DNA of 64,000 bases, taken from positions 248,001-312,000 of the forward strand of contig CAVPQI010000003.1 in assembly GCA_963707515.1 (NCBI GenBank). Direction: 5' to 3'. Both the position numbers and the translations under genes were made by a program. Origin of the DNA: Sva-07 sp963707515 (GTDB lineage: Bacteria > Actinomycetota > Acidimicrobiia > Acidimicrobiales > Ilumatobacteraceae). Shown here one piece after another: positions 38,784 through 46,694 of the stretch. Each line of letters opens with the position of its first letter. Position 1 is the first letter of the stretch. The notes under the pieces are model-generated. The model was not told where the DNA came from. It was given only the letters and a program-made list of their open reading frames with translations, and did no database searches.

Positions 38784-39926
38784 ATGGCCATCGCCATCGC
38801 GGCCGTGCTGGGCATCGCCGTCGGCATCGTCGCCGGGGTGCTCATGGCCAGGACGAGCGGCACCCGTACGGCGGTCGACGGGGAGCAGCCGCCGTCGGCC
38901 GTTGCCGACGATGATGTCGAGCTGTCGCTGCGCGACGCCGTCGATCACCTCGAGATCGGGGTGCTCGTCGTCGATGCCCGGCAGGTGGTCCGGTTCCGCA
39001 GTGCGATGGCGAGCCAGCTGCGCGGCACGCACGTCGGCGTGATCCTCGAGGAGCGGATCGGTGAGATCCTCACCGCCCACGCCGGGGGGCCGCGTCACAT
39101 CGAGGTCGCCGAGTTCCACGGTCCGCCGCGGTCGTGGCTCGAGCTGGCGGTCGACGCCCTCCCGGAAGGGGGCTCGGTGGTGACGATTCGCGACGTCACC
39201 GAACGGATGCGCATCGAGTCGATCCGCACCGACTTCGTCACCAACGTCAGCCACGAGCTGCGCACGCCGGTCGGTGCCATCGCCGTGCTCGCCGAAGCGC
39301 TGCTCGACGAGGACGACCGGGCGGTCGTCGACCGGGTTGCCACGCGCCTCGTCGAGGAGGCGCATCGAGCGGTGCACACGATGGATGACCTACTTGCGCT
39401 GTCGCAGATCGAAGGGATGCGTCCCGGCGACCACGTCGTCGACCTCAACTCCGTCGTCGCCCGGGCCGTCGACCGCGGTCGTGCCGCCGCCGTCGGACGC
39501 GCCATCGAGGTGCAGCTCCTCGACCCGCCGGTGTCGTTGTCGATCCGTGGTGACGATGCGCAGCTGGTGTCGGCTGTCGGCAACCTCGTCGAGAACGCCG
39601 TCAAGTACAGCCACGACGGCGGGGTCGTGCAGGTTCGCACCCGCGTCGCCGAACGCCAGGTCGAGGTGATGGTCGCCGATGACGGCATCGGCATCCCTGC
39701 CCGCGACATCGATCGTGTCTTCGAGCGCTTCTATCGCGTCGACCGGGCGCGCAGCCGTGAGACGGGGGGCACCGGCCTCGGGCTGTCGATCGTCCGCCAC
39801 GTGGCATCCAACCACGGCGGTGAGGTGCTCGTGTCGTCCCAGGAAGGCGAGGGGTCGACGTTCGTGTTGCGGTTGCCGATCACCCGGCTCGTCGACATCA
39901 CCCGCACAGGAGAGACCGCATCATGA
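38784..39926 (+). CDS. senX3: Sensor histidine kinase, SenX3/PhoR-like
   Basis: 380-residue kinase: one N-terminal membrane segment (MAIAIAAVLGIAVGIVAGVL), a PAS-like segment (~45-135), H-box FVTNVSHELRTPVGAI with phosphorylated H157, N-box VGNLVENAVKYSHDG, G1 VADDGIGIPARD, and GGTGLGLSIVRH. The gene directly follows phoU (2-bp gap) and overlaps the regulator gene (ATGA), so the pair is coupled. It should sense phosphate via Pst/PhoU. Confidence 0.92.
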   Translation: MAIAIAAVLGIAVGIVAGVLMARTSGTRTAVDGEQPPSAVADDDVELSLRDAVDHLEIGVLVVDARQVVRFRSAMASQLRGTHVGVILEERIGEILTAHAGGPRHIEVAEFHGPPRSWLELAVDALPEGGSVVTIRDVTERMRIESIRTDFVTNVSHELRTPVGAIAVLAEALLDEDDRAVVDRVATRLVEEAHRAVHTMDDLLALSQIEGMRPGDHVVDLNSVVARAVDRGRAAAVGRAIEVQLLDPPVSLSIRGDDAQLVSAVGNLVENAVKYSHDGGVVQVRTRVAERQVEVMVADDGIGIPARDIDRVFERFYRVDRARSRETGGTGLGLSIVRHVASNHGGEVLVSSQEGEGSTFVLRLPITRLVDITRTGETAS

Positions 39927-40624
39927 GTGAAGCCACCGTGCTCGTCGTCGAGGACGAACCGAGCTTCGTCGAGGCGTTGACGATGGGGCTCGAGCGCGAG
40001 GGCTTCGACGTCGTCGTCGCCACCGACGGGGCCAAGGCGCTGGAGACCTTCGACGAGGTGGCACCCGACATCGTCCTGCTCGACGTGATGCTGCCCAAGG
40101 TCAGCGGCATCGAGGTCTGCCGCCAACTGCGCAAGCGCACCCAGGTGCCGATCATCATGGTCACCGCCAAGGGCGCCGAGATCGACACCGTCGTCGGTCT
40201 CGAGGTGGGTGCGGACGACTACGTGACCAAGCCGTACCGCCTGCGTGAGCTCGTCGCCCGCATGCGCGCCGTGCTGCGCCGCGCCGAACATGCAGCCGCC
40301 GAGGCCGACGCGCCCGTGCCCGGGGTGCTCCAGGTCGGTGACGTGTCGCTCGATCCCGCCGAGCACCGCGTGTCGGTGGGCGGCACCGTGGTGTCGCTTC
40401 CGCTGAAGGAGTTCGAGCTGCTCCACCTGTTGCTCGCCAACGCCGGACGGGTGCTGCCGCGCGAGACGCTGATCGACCGGATCTGGGGCAACGACTACGT
40501 CGGCGACACGAAGACTCTCGACGTCCACGTCAAGCGCCTTCGTTCCAAGATCGAGGATGATCCGGCGGTGCCGACGAGGATCGTCACGATCCGCGGCCTC
40601 GGCTACAAGTACGAACGGGCGTGA
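39923..40624 (+). CDS. regX3: Response regulator, RegX3/PhoP-like (OmpR family)
   Basis: 233-residue regulator: receiver domain with EDEPS, phosphorylated D54 in VLLDVMLPKVSG, VTAKGAE and Lys in YVTKPY; C-terminal winged helix (LQVGDVSLDPAEHRVSVGG ... RVLPRETLIDRIWGNDY, DVHVKRLRSKIEDDP). Likely binds the direct repeats upstream of pstS at 33791. The nearest downstream gene is unrelated (MFS). Confidence 0.92.
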   Translation: MSEATVLVVEDEPSFVEALTMGLEREGFDVVVATDGAKALETFDEVAPDIVLLDVMLPKVSGIEVCRQLRKRTQVPIIMVTAKGAEIDTVVGLEVGADDYVTKPYRLRELVARMRAVLRRAEHAAAEADAPVPGVLQVGDVSLDPAEHRVSVGGTVVSLPLKEFELLHLLLANAGRVLPRETLIDRIWGNDYVGDTKTLDVHVKRLRSKIEDDPAVPTRIVTIRGLGYKYERA

Positions 40625-40726
40625 TCGGCTGGTCGGCCCGACTCTGGCTCGTCGCCGGCGCTTCCCTCGCCGGCGGCGCCAACGGGTGGGCGAGGTCGCC
40701 GACCGACCTCCCGTAGCATCGGAGCG

Positions 40727-42004
40727 GTGGATCGGGTGAGTGCGGCGCGACGTCCGCCGTCGAAGTTCCGGCGACTGGCGATCACCCATGCGCTGATGAG
40801 CGGCGGCGACGCGGCGATGATCGTCGCCCTCGCCGACTCGCTGTTCTTCGACATCGACCTCGATGCGGCGCGGTCGCGGGTGCTGTTGTTCCTCGTCGTC
40901 GGCTTCGCCCCGTTCCTCGTGGTGGCGCCCCTGATCGGGCCGCTGATCGACCGCGTGGCGGGCGGCCGCCGGCTCGTGATCCAGCTCGTGGCCGTCGCCC
41001 GCGTGGTGCTGTGCGTGCTGATGGCGATGTACATCGACTCGCTGGCGTTGTTCCCACTCGTCTTCGCCGCCCTCGTGCTGCAGAAGACCTACGCCGTGTC
41101 GAAGTCGGCGATCGTGCCGTCGACGGTGCGCTCGGAGGAGGAGCTCGTCGAGGCGAACTCGAAGCTCGGCCTGATCGCCGGCATCATGGGGGCGGTCGCC
41201 GTGGTGCCCGCCGGCGCCCTGTTGGCGCTCGCCGGTGCCCCGGCGGCGCTGGTCTACGGCGCCGTGCTGTTCGCCGCCGGCTTCGTCGCCGCGACGCGAC
41301 TCTCCCCCGACATCGTCGCCGCCGAAGCCGTCGACGACGACGAGGTCCGCGAGCTGACGTCGGACAACGTCCAGCTCGGTGCGTTCGCGATGACGGTGCT
41401 GCGCGGTCTCGTCGGTTTCACGTTCTTCCACCTCGCCTTCTGGCTGCGCGACCAGGACCAGGGCACGTTCTGGTTCGGTGCGGTGGTCGCCGTCTCGGCG
41501 CTGGCGACGATGGTCGGCAACGCCGTCGCCCCCACGGTCCGCGACCGGGTGCGCGAGGAGACGATGCTCCAAGCGGCGTTGTTCGTCTCGGCCGGCGCCG
41601 GGCTGCTGGTCGCCGCACTCGGCGGGCCGGCCGGCGCGGTCGCACTCGCTGCCGTGCTCAACCTGATGGCCGCGCTGGGCCGGTTGAGCTTCGAGAGCAT
41701 CGTCCAGCGTGATGCCCCCGACGCCAACCAGGGCCGGGCGTTCGCCGTGTTCGAGACCCGGTTCCAGCTGGCGTGGGCCGGTGGCGCGTTCATCGCCGTG
41801 GCGATCCAGGTGCCCGGTCAGCTCGGGTTCTTGATCGTCGGCGCCGTGGCGGTCGGTGCCTGCATCCAGATGATCGGACGGCGCCGGATGAACCCCGGTC
41901 GGGCAAGCCGATCGAGTCGCCGGTTCAGCCTTCGGCGACCCGGGCGAGCCAGAGGCCGGGAGCTTCGATCTCGTTCGGAGTCGGAAACGCGCCGGGATCG
42001 TTGA
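40727..42004 (+). CDS. MFS transporter
   Basis: 425-residue membrane protein with about 12 hydrophobic segments. Typical loop residues DRVAGGRR follow the second helix. Near the N-terminus RRLAITHALMSGGDAAMIVA. Similar proteins of actinobacteria are annotated as MFS exporters; substrate unknown. The last ~40 residues (from about RRRMNPG) are Arg/Ser-rich and overlap the convergent gene by 80 bp, so the true stop may be earlier or a frameshift may lie near 41890. No such break was located. Confidence 0.8.
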   Translation: MDRVSAARRPPSKFRRLAITHALMSGGDAAMIVALADSLFFDIDLDAARSRVLLFLVVGFAPFLVVAPLIGPLIDRVAGGRRLVIQLVAVARVVLCVLMAMYIDSLALFPLVFAALVLQKTYAVSKSAIVPSTVRSEEELVEANSKLGLIAGIMGAVAVVPAGALLALAGAPAALVYGAVLFAAGFVAATRLSPDIVAAEAVDDDEVRELTSDNVQLGAFAMTVLRGLVGFTFFHLAFWLRDQDQGTFWFGAVVAVSALATMVGNAVAPTVRDRVREETMLQAALFVSAGAGLLVAALGGPAGAVALAAVLNLMAALGRLSFESIVQRDAPDANQGRAFAVFETRFQLAWAGGAFIAVAIQVPGQLGFLIVGAVAVGACIQMIGRRRMNPGRASRSSRRFSLRRPGRARGRELRSRSESETRRDR

Positions 42005-43121
42005 ACAACGGCGCCAGCCCGTTCTCTCCGGCACGATCGACGACACCTTGCACGAACGCCTTGCCGCGTGCGGTCTGCTCACTGCCGAGGCGAATGCCCA
42101 GCAATCGCTCGACGAACAGGTCGTCCGGTGACGACTCCGCCCGGCGGCGTCGAACGGCCTCGGCGATCTGCAGCGCGTTGCCGCCGATCATCCGCACGGC
42201 GACGGCGTCGACCGTCCAGTCGATGACGCCGATCGTCACGGCGACCGCCGTGTCGAGCTCGGGTTCGAGGGCCAGTTGCTCGGGGGAGCGGACCGCGCCG
42301 AGGAGCATCTCGGGGTCACCGAAGGCCTGCTGCAGGGCGGCCATCGGGTCGTCCGGGGTGACGTCGAGCGTCGCCAGCTTGTCGGAGATCGCGCCGGCAT
42401 CGGGCCGGAAGGCGCCGACGTGGCGCTGCACCAACGAGCGGAGGTGCTCGGCGACGTGGTCGATCGACAGCAGTGTCAGTCCGGCGAGTTCGTGGGCGAG
42501 CACCCACAGGCGCATCTCGTCGAGATCGATCGACCATTCGGCGGCGAACGTGTCGATCGTGGTGGGGACGAGGATCAGCGCCGGTGTGGGCCGCGGGATC
42601 GGCAGGTCGTACACCCCGAACGCCCGGCGGGCGAGGTTGCCGACCATCGAGCCGACGCTCATGCCGAGCATCGCCGGTGCCATCAGCTTGCCGATGCTGG
42701 CCATCATCTGGGCCATCGGATCGGCGGCGACCTCGGCAGGGAGGTCGTCGGACGGTCCGAGCGAGGTGGCGAGGTCGATGAACAGCGGACGGTAGGCCTC
42801 GAGCGTCTGCTGGGCCCACTGCTCGGGCGTGGCCACCGACGGTTCGGTGGCGGGGACCTCGAGCTGCATCACGTCGGCGACGTGCAGCCGGGCGATCGAC
42901 GCCAGCTCGCCGTACTTGATCCGCACGGTGGGGTCGACGTTGCCGAGCGACGGCACCTGGGTGCCGCTCAGCAGACCCCCGCCGCTCGCCGCCAGCATGG
43001 CGAACTGCCGAGCTGCGTCCCAGTTGATCGGCCCCTGGCCGGACAGCGCCCGGGAGATGTCGCCGAACAGTGGGAGGCCGGCAAACGGGTCGATCGGCTC
43101 GCCCATGTCGTCATCAGCCAT
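41925..43121 (-). CDS. Zincin_2 / DUF2342 family protein with a degenerate HExxH
   Basis: 398-residue cytosolic protein of the actinobacterial family often named zinc-dependent metalloprotease or coenzyme F420 biosynthesis-associated. Family traits: GPINWDAARQFAMLAAS at the start, IARLHVADVMQL, helix QTLEAYRPLFIDLATSLG, and a Gly/Met-rich segment (AMLGMSVGSMVGNLARRAFG). At the site where family members carry HExxH the sequence is LWVLAHELAGLTLLS: the second His is Leu, so classical zinc proteolysis is doubtful here. Start ATG 43121. Confidence 0.8.
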   Translation of the reverse strand: MADDDMGEPIDPFAGLPLFGDISRALSGQGPINWDAARQFAMLAASGGGLLSGTQVPSLGNVDPTVRIKYGELASIARLHVADVMQLEVPATEPSVATPEQWAQQTLEAYRPLFIDLATSLGPSDDLPAEVAADPMAQMMASIGKLMAPAMLGMSVGSMVGNLARRAFGVYDLPIPRPTPALILVPTTIDTFAAEWSIDLDEMRLWVLAHELAGLTLLSIDHVAEHLRSLVQRHVGAFRPDAGAISDKLATLDVTPDDPMAALQQAFGDPEMLLGAVRSPEQLALEPELDTAVAVTIGVIDWTVDAVAVRMIGGNALQIAEAVRRRRAESSPDDLFVERLLGIRLGSEQTARGKAFVQGVVDRAGENGLAPLFNDPGAFPTPNEIEAPGLWLARVAEG

Positions 43122-43180
43122 GCCGTCGATGCTACGGCGTCGCGCACCGTTGGCGCCCGCGTCGGCACCGGCGTGGGCTC

Positions 43181-43270
43181 CCGGGATGGCGTCGGGGTGG
43201 GCGGCCGGGATGGCGTTGGGGTGGCGGCCGGGATGGCGGCGCGGTGACGGCGCGGTGACGGCGCGGTGGC
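43181..43270. repeat. Two intergenic G-rich tandem repeats (23/24 bp and 11 bp)
   Basis: CCGGGATGGCGTCGGGGTGGGCGG-type units at 43181, 43205 and (partial) 43228 pass into three copies of GGCGCGGTGAC at 43238, 43249 and 43260 (last copy GGCGCGGTGGC). The remaining gap 43122-43336 has no gene. The 11-bp array repeats GTCACC on the minus strand. Confidence 0.7.
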
Positions 43271-43336
43271 GGCGGGCGGGTGGCGGGTCCGGCGACCCGG
43301 GGGAGGGGCGGTGCAGGCAGGGTTATCGTTCCGGCG

Positions 43337-44371
43337 ATGGAGGTCGTCCTCACCGGAGCCGAAGGTCCGCTCGGCCGACGCGTCGCCGATGCCCTGCGCG
43401 CCGCGGGGCACGTCGTCCACGGCATCAGCCAGCGCGACCTCGCCGCCGACCAGCTCCCGGACTGGTCGACGAGCGACGGCGCGGCGGCGAGCGGCGGCAC
43501 CGTCGTCGTCGATCTCGGCAGCAGCGACTACGACCGCCGGGCGACGCGACGCCAGAGCGCGACGGAGGTGGCAGCGGCGACGTTGTCGGTCGCCGACCGG
43601 ATCGGCGCCCACCACGTCGTGTTCGTGTCGTCGGCGCTCGTCTACGGCGCGGCGGCGAACAACCCGCTGCCGCTCACCGAGGACGCCACCCTGCGACCGG
43701 AGGTCGACTTCGTGTTCGCCCGCCAGCTGGCTTCGGCGGAGGAGCTCGTCGAGCAGTGGCGGCTCGCCGCCCCGTGCCGATCGACGACGGTCCTGCGCCC
43801 GGCGGTCGCGCTCGCCGCCGATGGCACATCACGCCTCGCGGCAGCGCTCGTCTACGGCCTCGGTCGGCGCTTCGCCGAAGCCGATCCGCCCTCGCAGTAT
43901 CTCCATCTCGACGACCTCGCCTCGGCGGTCGTGCTGGCGGTCGACGACCGGCTCGACGGTGTCTACAACGTCGCACCCGACGGATGGGTCGCCGGGGAAC
44001 GGGTGCGCGCCCTGTCGGGCGAGCGACCTCGACTGCCGCTGCCCGAGCGTCTCGGCGAGTTCGTCGCCGACCTCCGCTGGCGCTTCCAGCGCGGACCGAT
44101 CCCGCCCGGGCTGCTCGCCTACACACGCGAGCCGTGGGTGATCTCCAACGGACGCCTGCGCGAGGCGGGTTGGGCACCGACGGTGACCAACGAACAGACC
44201 TACGTCGAGGCGACGGACGCGCCATGGTGGACGTTGATCTCACCGAAGCGGCGCCAGGAGCTGGCACTCGGCGCGGCGGTGGTCGGCGCGTTCGCGGCGG
44301 CGCTGGTCGCCCTGGTGGTCGGACGTCGACGGCTCAGTCGCCGACGAGCGTCCGCAGCTCGCCACCGATGA
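43337..44371 (+). CDS. NAD-dependent epimerase/dehydratase (extended SDR) with C-terminal membrane helix
   Basis: 344-residue protein. Rossmann start VVLTGAEGPLGRRVADALR; catalytic Ser-Ser and Tyr region FVSSALVYGAAANN; the usual YxxxK is not clear (FARQLASAEEL follows), so catalysis is uncertain. The end carries one membrane helix (LALGAAVVGAFAAALVALVV), anchoring it in the membrane. Nucleotide-sugar or lipid substrate unknown. Overlaps the convergent gene by 38 bp. Confidence 0.75.
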   Translation: MEVVLTGAEGPLGRRVADALRAAGHVVHGISQRDLAADQLPDWSTSDGAAASGGTVVVDLGSSDYDRRATRRQSATEVAAATLSVADRIGAHHVVFVSSALVYGAAANNPLPLTEDATLRPEVDFVFARQLASAEELVEQWRLAAPCRSTTVLRPAVALAADGTSRLAAALVYGLGRRFAEADPPSQYLHLDDLASAVVLAVDDRLDGVYNVAPDGWVAGERVRALSGERPRLPLPERLGEFVADLRWRFQRGPIPPGLLAYTREPWVISNGRLREAGWAPTVTNEQTYVEATDAPWWTLISPKRRQELALGAAVVGAFAAALVALVVGRRRLSRRRASAARHR

Positions 44372-44927
44372 CCCGAGCGATCACGTCACCCGCGAGGTCG
44401 AAGACGACGGTGCCCTCCGGCACGGCGAGCAGCGGGACCTGCGACCACTTCAGCCGGTAGGTGACCTTGTCGGTGCGCACGAGGACGTCGGCCGACCCGC
44501 TCGGCGTGGCCTCGGCGACACCGGCGCCGTCGAGCGCGGCGAGCGAGCTCGAGGCGATGGCGTGCGGATAGGCGGTGTACGAACCGAGCAGCTTGCCGAC
44601 CGTCGGTTGCGCCGGCGACGGCGTGCGGGCGGTCTCGGCAGCGGTGGCGACACTGCGGACGAACGGGGTGGTGGTCGCCGAGATCGCCAGCGGGCCCGAA
44701 CCCGGCCGCGGCGTGACGACGACCACGAGGGCGGCGACGACGAGGACCGCGCAGGCGCCGGCGATCAGCACGCCGACGTGGCTGCGGCCACCGAGGTCGA
44801 CGTCGAACTTCGTCGGACCCAGCTCGGAAGGATGCCGCCACGAGCGCTCGTGCGGTGGCTGAGGTGCCTGGTCCACGGGATCGAGATCGTACCCGCGCTC
44901 TGTGCTCCGCCGATCGCGGCCAGCCAT
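44334..44927 (-). CDS. Single-pass membrane protein with HPSEL motif
   Basis: 197-residue protein: a cytosolic N-terminus with SWRHPSELGPT, a motif that recurs before the membrane helix of many actinobacterial envelope proteins; one membrane helix HVGVLIAGACAVLVVAALVV (~residues 55-75); and an extracytoplasmic ~120-residue domain with no recognisable family (TVGKLLGSYTAYPHAIASSS). The start is only 12 bp from the divergent moaE start, so promoters overlap the coding ends. Confidence 0.6.
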   Translation of the reverse strand: MAGRDRRSTERGYDLDPVDQAPQPPHERSWRHPSELGPTKFDVDLGGRSHVGVLIAGACAVLVVAALVVVVTPRPGSGPLAISATTTPFVRSVATAAETARTPSPAQPTVGKLLGSYTAYPHAIASSSLAALDGAGVAEATPSGSADVLVRTDKVTYRLKWSQVPLLAVPEGTVVFDLAGDVIARVIGGELRTLVGD

Positions 44928-44939
44928 GACGTCGATACG

Positions 44940-45428
44940 ATGCCTGCCGTGGAGGCTCCCGGAGACAGAGACGATTGGTTCGCGCTCACTCCCGAGGAGC
45001 TCCCGGTCAACGCCGCCTACGAGTGGGCGGTGCGCCCCGACTGCGGCGCCGTGGTGCTGTTCAGCGGCACCGTGCGCGACCACGCCGAAGGCAGAACGGG
45101 CGTCGAGCACCTCACCTACGAGGCGTACGAGGAACAGGTCGTCGAGCGGTTCGCGGCGATCGCCGCCGAGCTGCGTCACCGCTGGCCGGACACCGGACGG
45201 GTGGCGTTGTTGCATCGCATCGGCCGCCTCGAGGTCGGGGCGTCGTCGGTGATCACGGTCGTCTCGGCACCGCACCGCGCCGAAGCCTTCGAGGCCGGTC
45301 GCTTCGCCATCGACGCGCTCAAGGAGTCGGCGCCGATCTGGAAGCACGAGGTGTGGGCCGACGGCGCCGGCTGGGGCACCGGTGCCCACGACGTCCGCGG
45401 TGCGGGCGACGTCGGGCGGGCCGTATGA
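44940..45428 (+). CDS. moaE: Molybdopterin synthase catalytic subunit (MoaE)
   Basis: 162-residue enzyme adding sulfur to precursor Z in molybdenum cofactor synthesis. Motifs: GAVVLFSGTVRDHAEG, LTYEAYEEQ, VALLHRIGRLEVGASSVITV, HRAEAFEAGRFAIDALKESA with PIWKHEVWADG carrying the catalytic lysines. The small partner MoaD is not adjacent. The stop overlaps the next gene (ATGA at 45425). Confidence 0.93.
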   Translation: MPAVEAPGDRDDWFALTPEELPVNAAYEWAVRPDCGAVVLFSGTVRDHAEGRTGVEHLTYEAYEEQVVERFAAIAAELRHRWPDTGRVALLHRIGRLEVGASSVITVVSAPHRAEAFEAGRFAIDALKESAPIWKHEVWADGAGWGTGAHDVRGAGDVGRAV

Positions 45429-45637
45429 CCCCGTGGCTGATCCTCGCCGTCGTCGTCGTCGTGGTCGCCTTCGTGCTGGTGGCTCTCGTCGGTCGCCGTC
45501 GTGCGGCGCCGGACGACATCGCCTCCTTCCGCCGGCAGATCGACGCGCTCTCGCCGGAGGCCCGTCGGCCGACGATCGAGCGGATGAACCCGGCCGGACG
45601 TGACGCGAAAGACGATGATGGTGCCGATGGCAAGTGA
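45425..45637 (+). CDS. Small membrane protein, unknown
   Basis: 70-residue protein: an N-terminal membrane helix (LILAVVVVVVAFVLVALVG) followed by a polar tail (RRRAAPDDIASFRRQIDALS ... DAKDDDGADGK). Coupled to moaE by a 4-bp overlap. No family recognised. Confidence 0.7.
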   Translation: MTPWLILAVVVVVVAFVLVALVGRRRAAPDDIASFRRQIDALSPEARRPTIERMNPAGRDAKDDDGADGK

Positions 45638-45685
45638 GGAACTCATCGACGTCGCGCGTCGCAGGTGACGTGAAGGTGGGTTCCG

Positions 45686-46690
45686 ATGGCACGTGACCTG
45701 GCCATCGACCTCGGGACGGCGAACACGCTCGTCTACATGAAGGGTCGCGGCATCGTGCTCAACGAGCCGTCGGTGATCGCCCTCAACCGGCAGACCGGTG
45801 AGGTGCTGGCGACGGGACGCGAGGCGTGGCAGATGATCGGCCGCACGCCCGGCTACATCGTCGCCGTCCGGCCGCTGCGCGGCGGTGCGATCACCGACTT
45901 CGAGATCACCGAGCGGATGATCCGCCTGCTGCTGCAGCGCGTCGGTGTCAGCCGGTTCACGCGACCGAAGGTGGTCATCTGCGTGCCGTCGGCGATCACC
46001 GAGGTCGAGCGGCGCGCCGTCACCGACGCCGCTCGCCGGGCCGGCGCCGCCGACGCCAACCTCATCGAGCAGCCGATGGCGGCGGCGATCGGCGCCGACC
46101 TGCCGATCGACGAGCCGGTCGGCAACATGGTCATCGACATCGGCGGCGGCACGAGCGAGACGGCGGTGATCAGCCTCGGCGGCATCGTCGCTCTCGAAGC
46201 CGTACGTGTCGGGTCGTTCGACATCGACGCGGCGATCCAGAACTACGTCCGCCGCGAGCACGGCATCGCCATCGGCGAGCGCACGGCGGAGGAGATCAAG
46301 GTCGCCATCGGGTCGGCCGATCCGACGCCCGACGAGAACCAGGCCGAGGTCCGCGGTCGCGACCTGATGACCGGCCTGCCGAAGACCGTGCTGCTCACGC
46401 CGGAGGAGGTCCGCTACGCGATCGAGGACGTCGTCAGCTCGATCGTCGCCTCCGTGATCCGTTGCCTGTCGAAGGCGCCGCCCGAGCTGTCGCAGGACTT
46501 CCTCGTGCGCGGCATGTACCTCGTCGGCGGTGGCGGTCTGCTGCGTGGGCTCGCCGAGCGCATCGAGCGCGAGACCGAGGTGCCGGTGAAGATGTCGAAC
46601 GTGCCCCTCGAGGCGGTCGTGCTCGGCGCCGGGCACGTGATCGAGCACTACGAGGCGCTCAAGGGCATGTTCATGGGCGCCCGCCGTTGA
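45686..46690 (+). CDS. mreB: Rod-shape determining protein MreB
   Basis: 334-residue bacterial actin. Phosphate-1 loop AIDLGTANTLVYMKG, connect-1 VCVPSAITEVERRAV-type segment, phosphate-2 NMVIDIGGGTSETAVISLGG, adenosine loop YLVGGGGLLRGLAERIE. All ATP-site motifs are present. It directs lateral cell-wall growth. mreC/mreD do not follow; an RNB ribonuclease gene starts 4 bp after its stop. SD AAGGTGG precedes ATG 45686. Confidence 0.93.
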   Translation: MARDLAIDLGTANTLVYMKGRGIVLNEPSVIALNRQTGEVLATGREAWQMIGRTPGYIVAVRPLRGGAITDFEITERMIRLLLQRVGVSRFTRPKVVICVPSAITEVERRAVTDAARRAGAADANLIEQPMAAAIGADLPIDEPVGNMVIDIGGGTSETAVISLGGIVALEAVRVGSFDIDAAIQNYVRREHGIAIGERTAEEIKVAIGSADPTPDENQAEVRGRDLMTGLPKTVLLTPEEVRYAIEDVVSSIVASVIRCLSKAPPELSQDFLVRGMYLVGGGGLLRGLAERIERETEVPVKMSNVPLEAVVLGAGHVIEHYEALKGMFMGARR

Positions 46691-46694
46691 CCTG

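Noticed and set aside
40625..40726. Extra small gene between regX3 and the MFS gene
   Set aside because: No start with a ribosome-binding site and no conserved pattern in the 102-bp gap.
39731..42082. Long minus-strand frame opposite regX3 and the MFS gene
   Set aside because: Covers two clear genes on the other strand; no start signal and no family motif.
44975..45637. Long Arg-rich frame running over moaE
   Set aside because: Only its last 70 codons (45425-45637) look real; the earlier part is the out-of-frame shadow of moaE.
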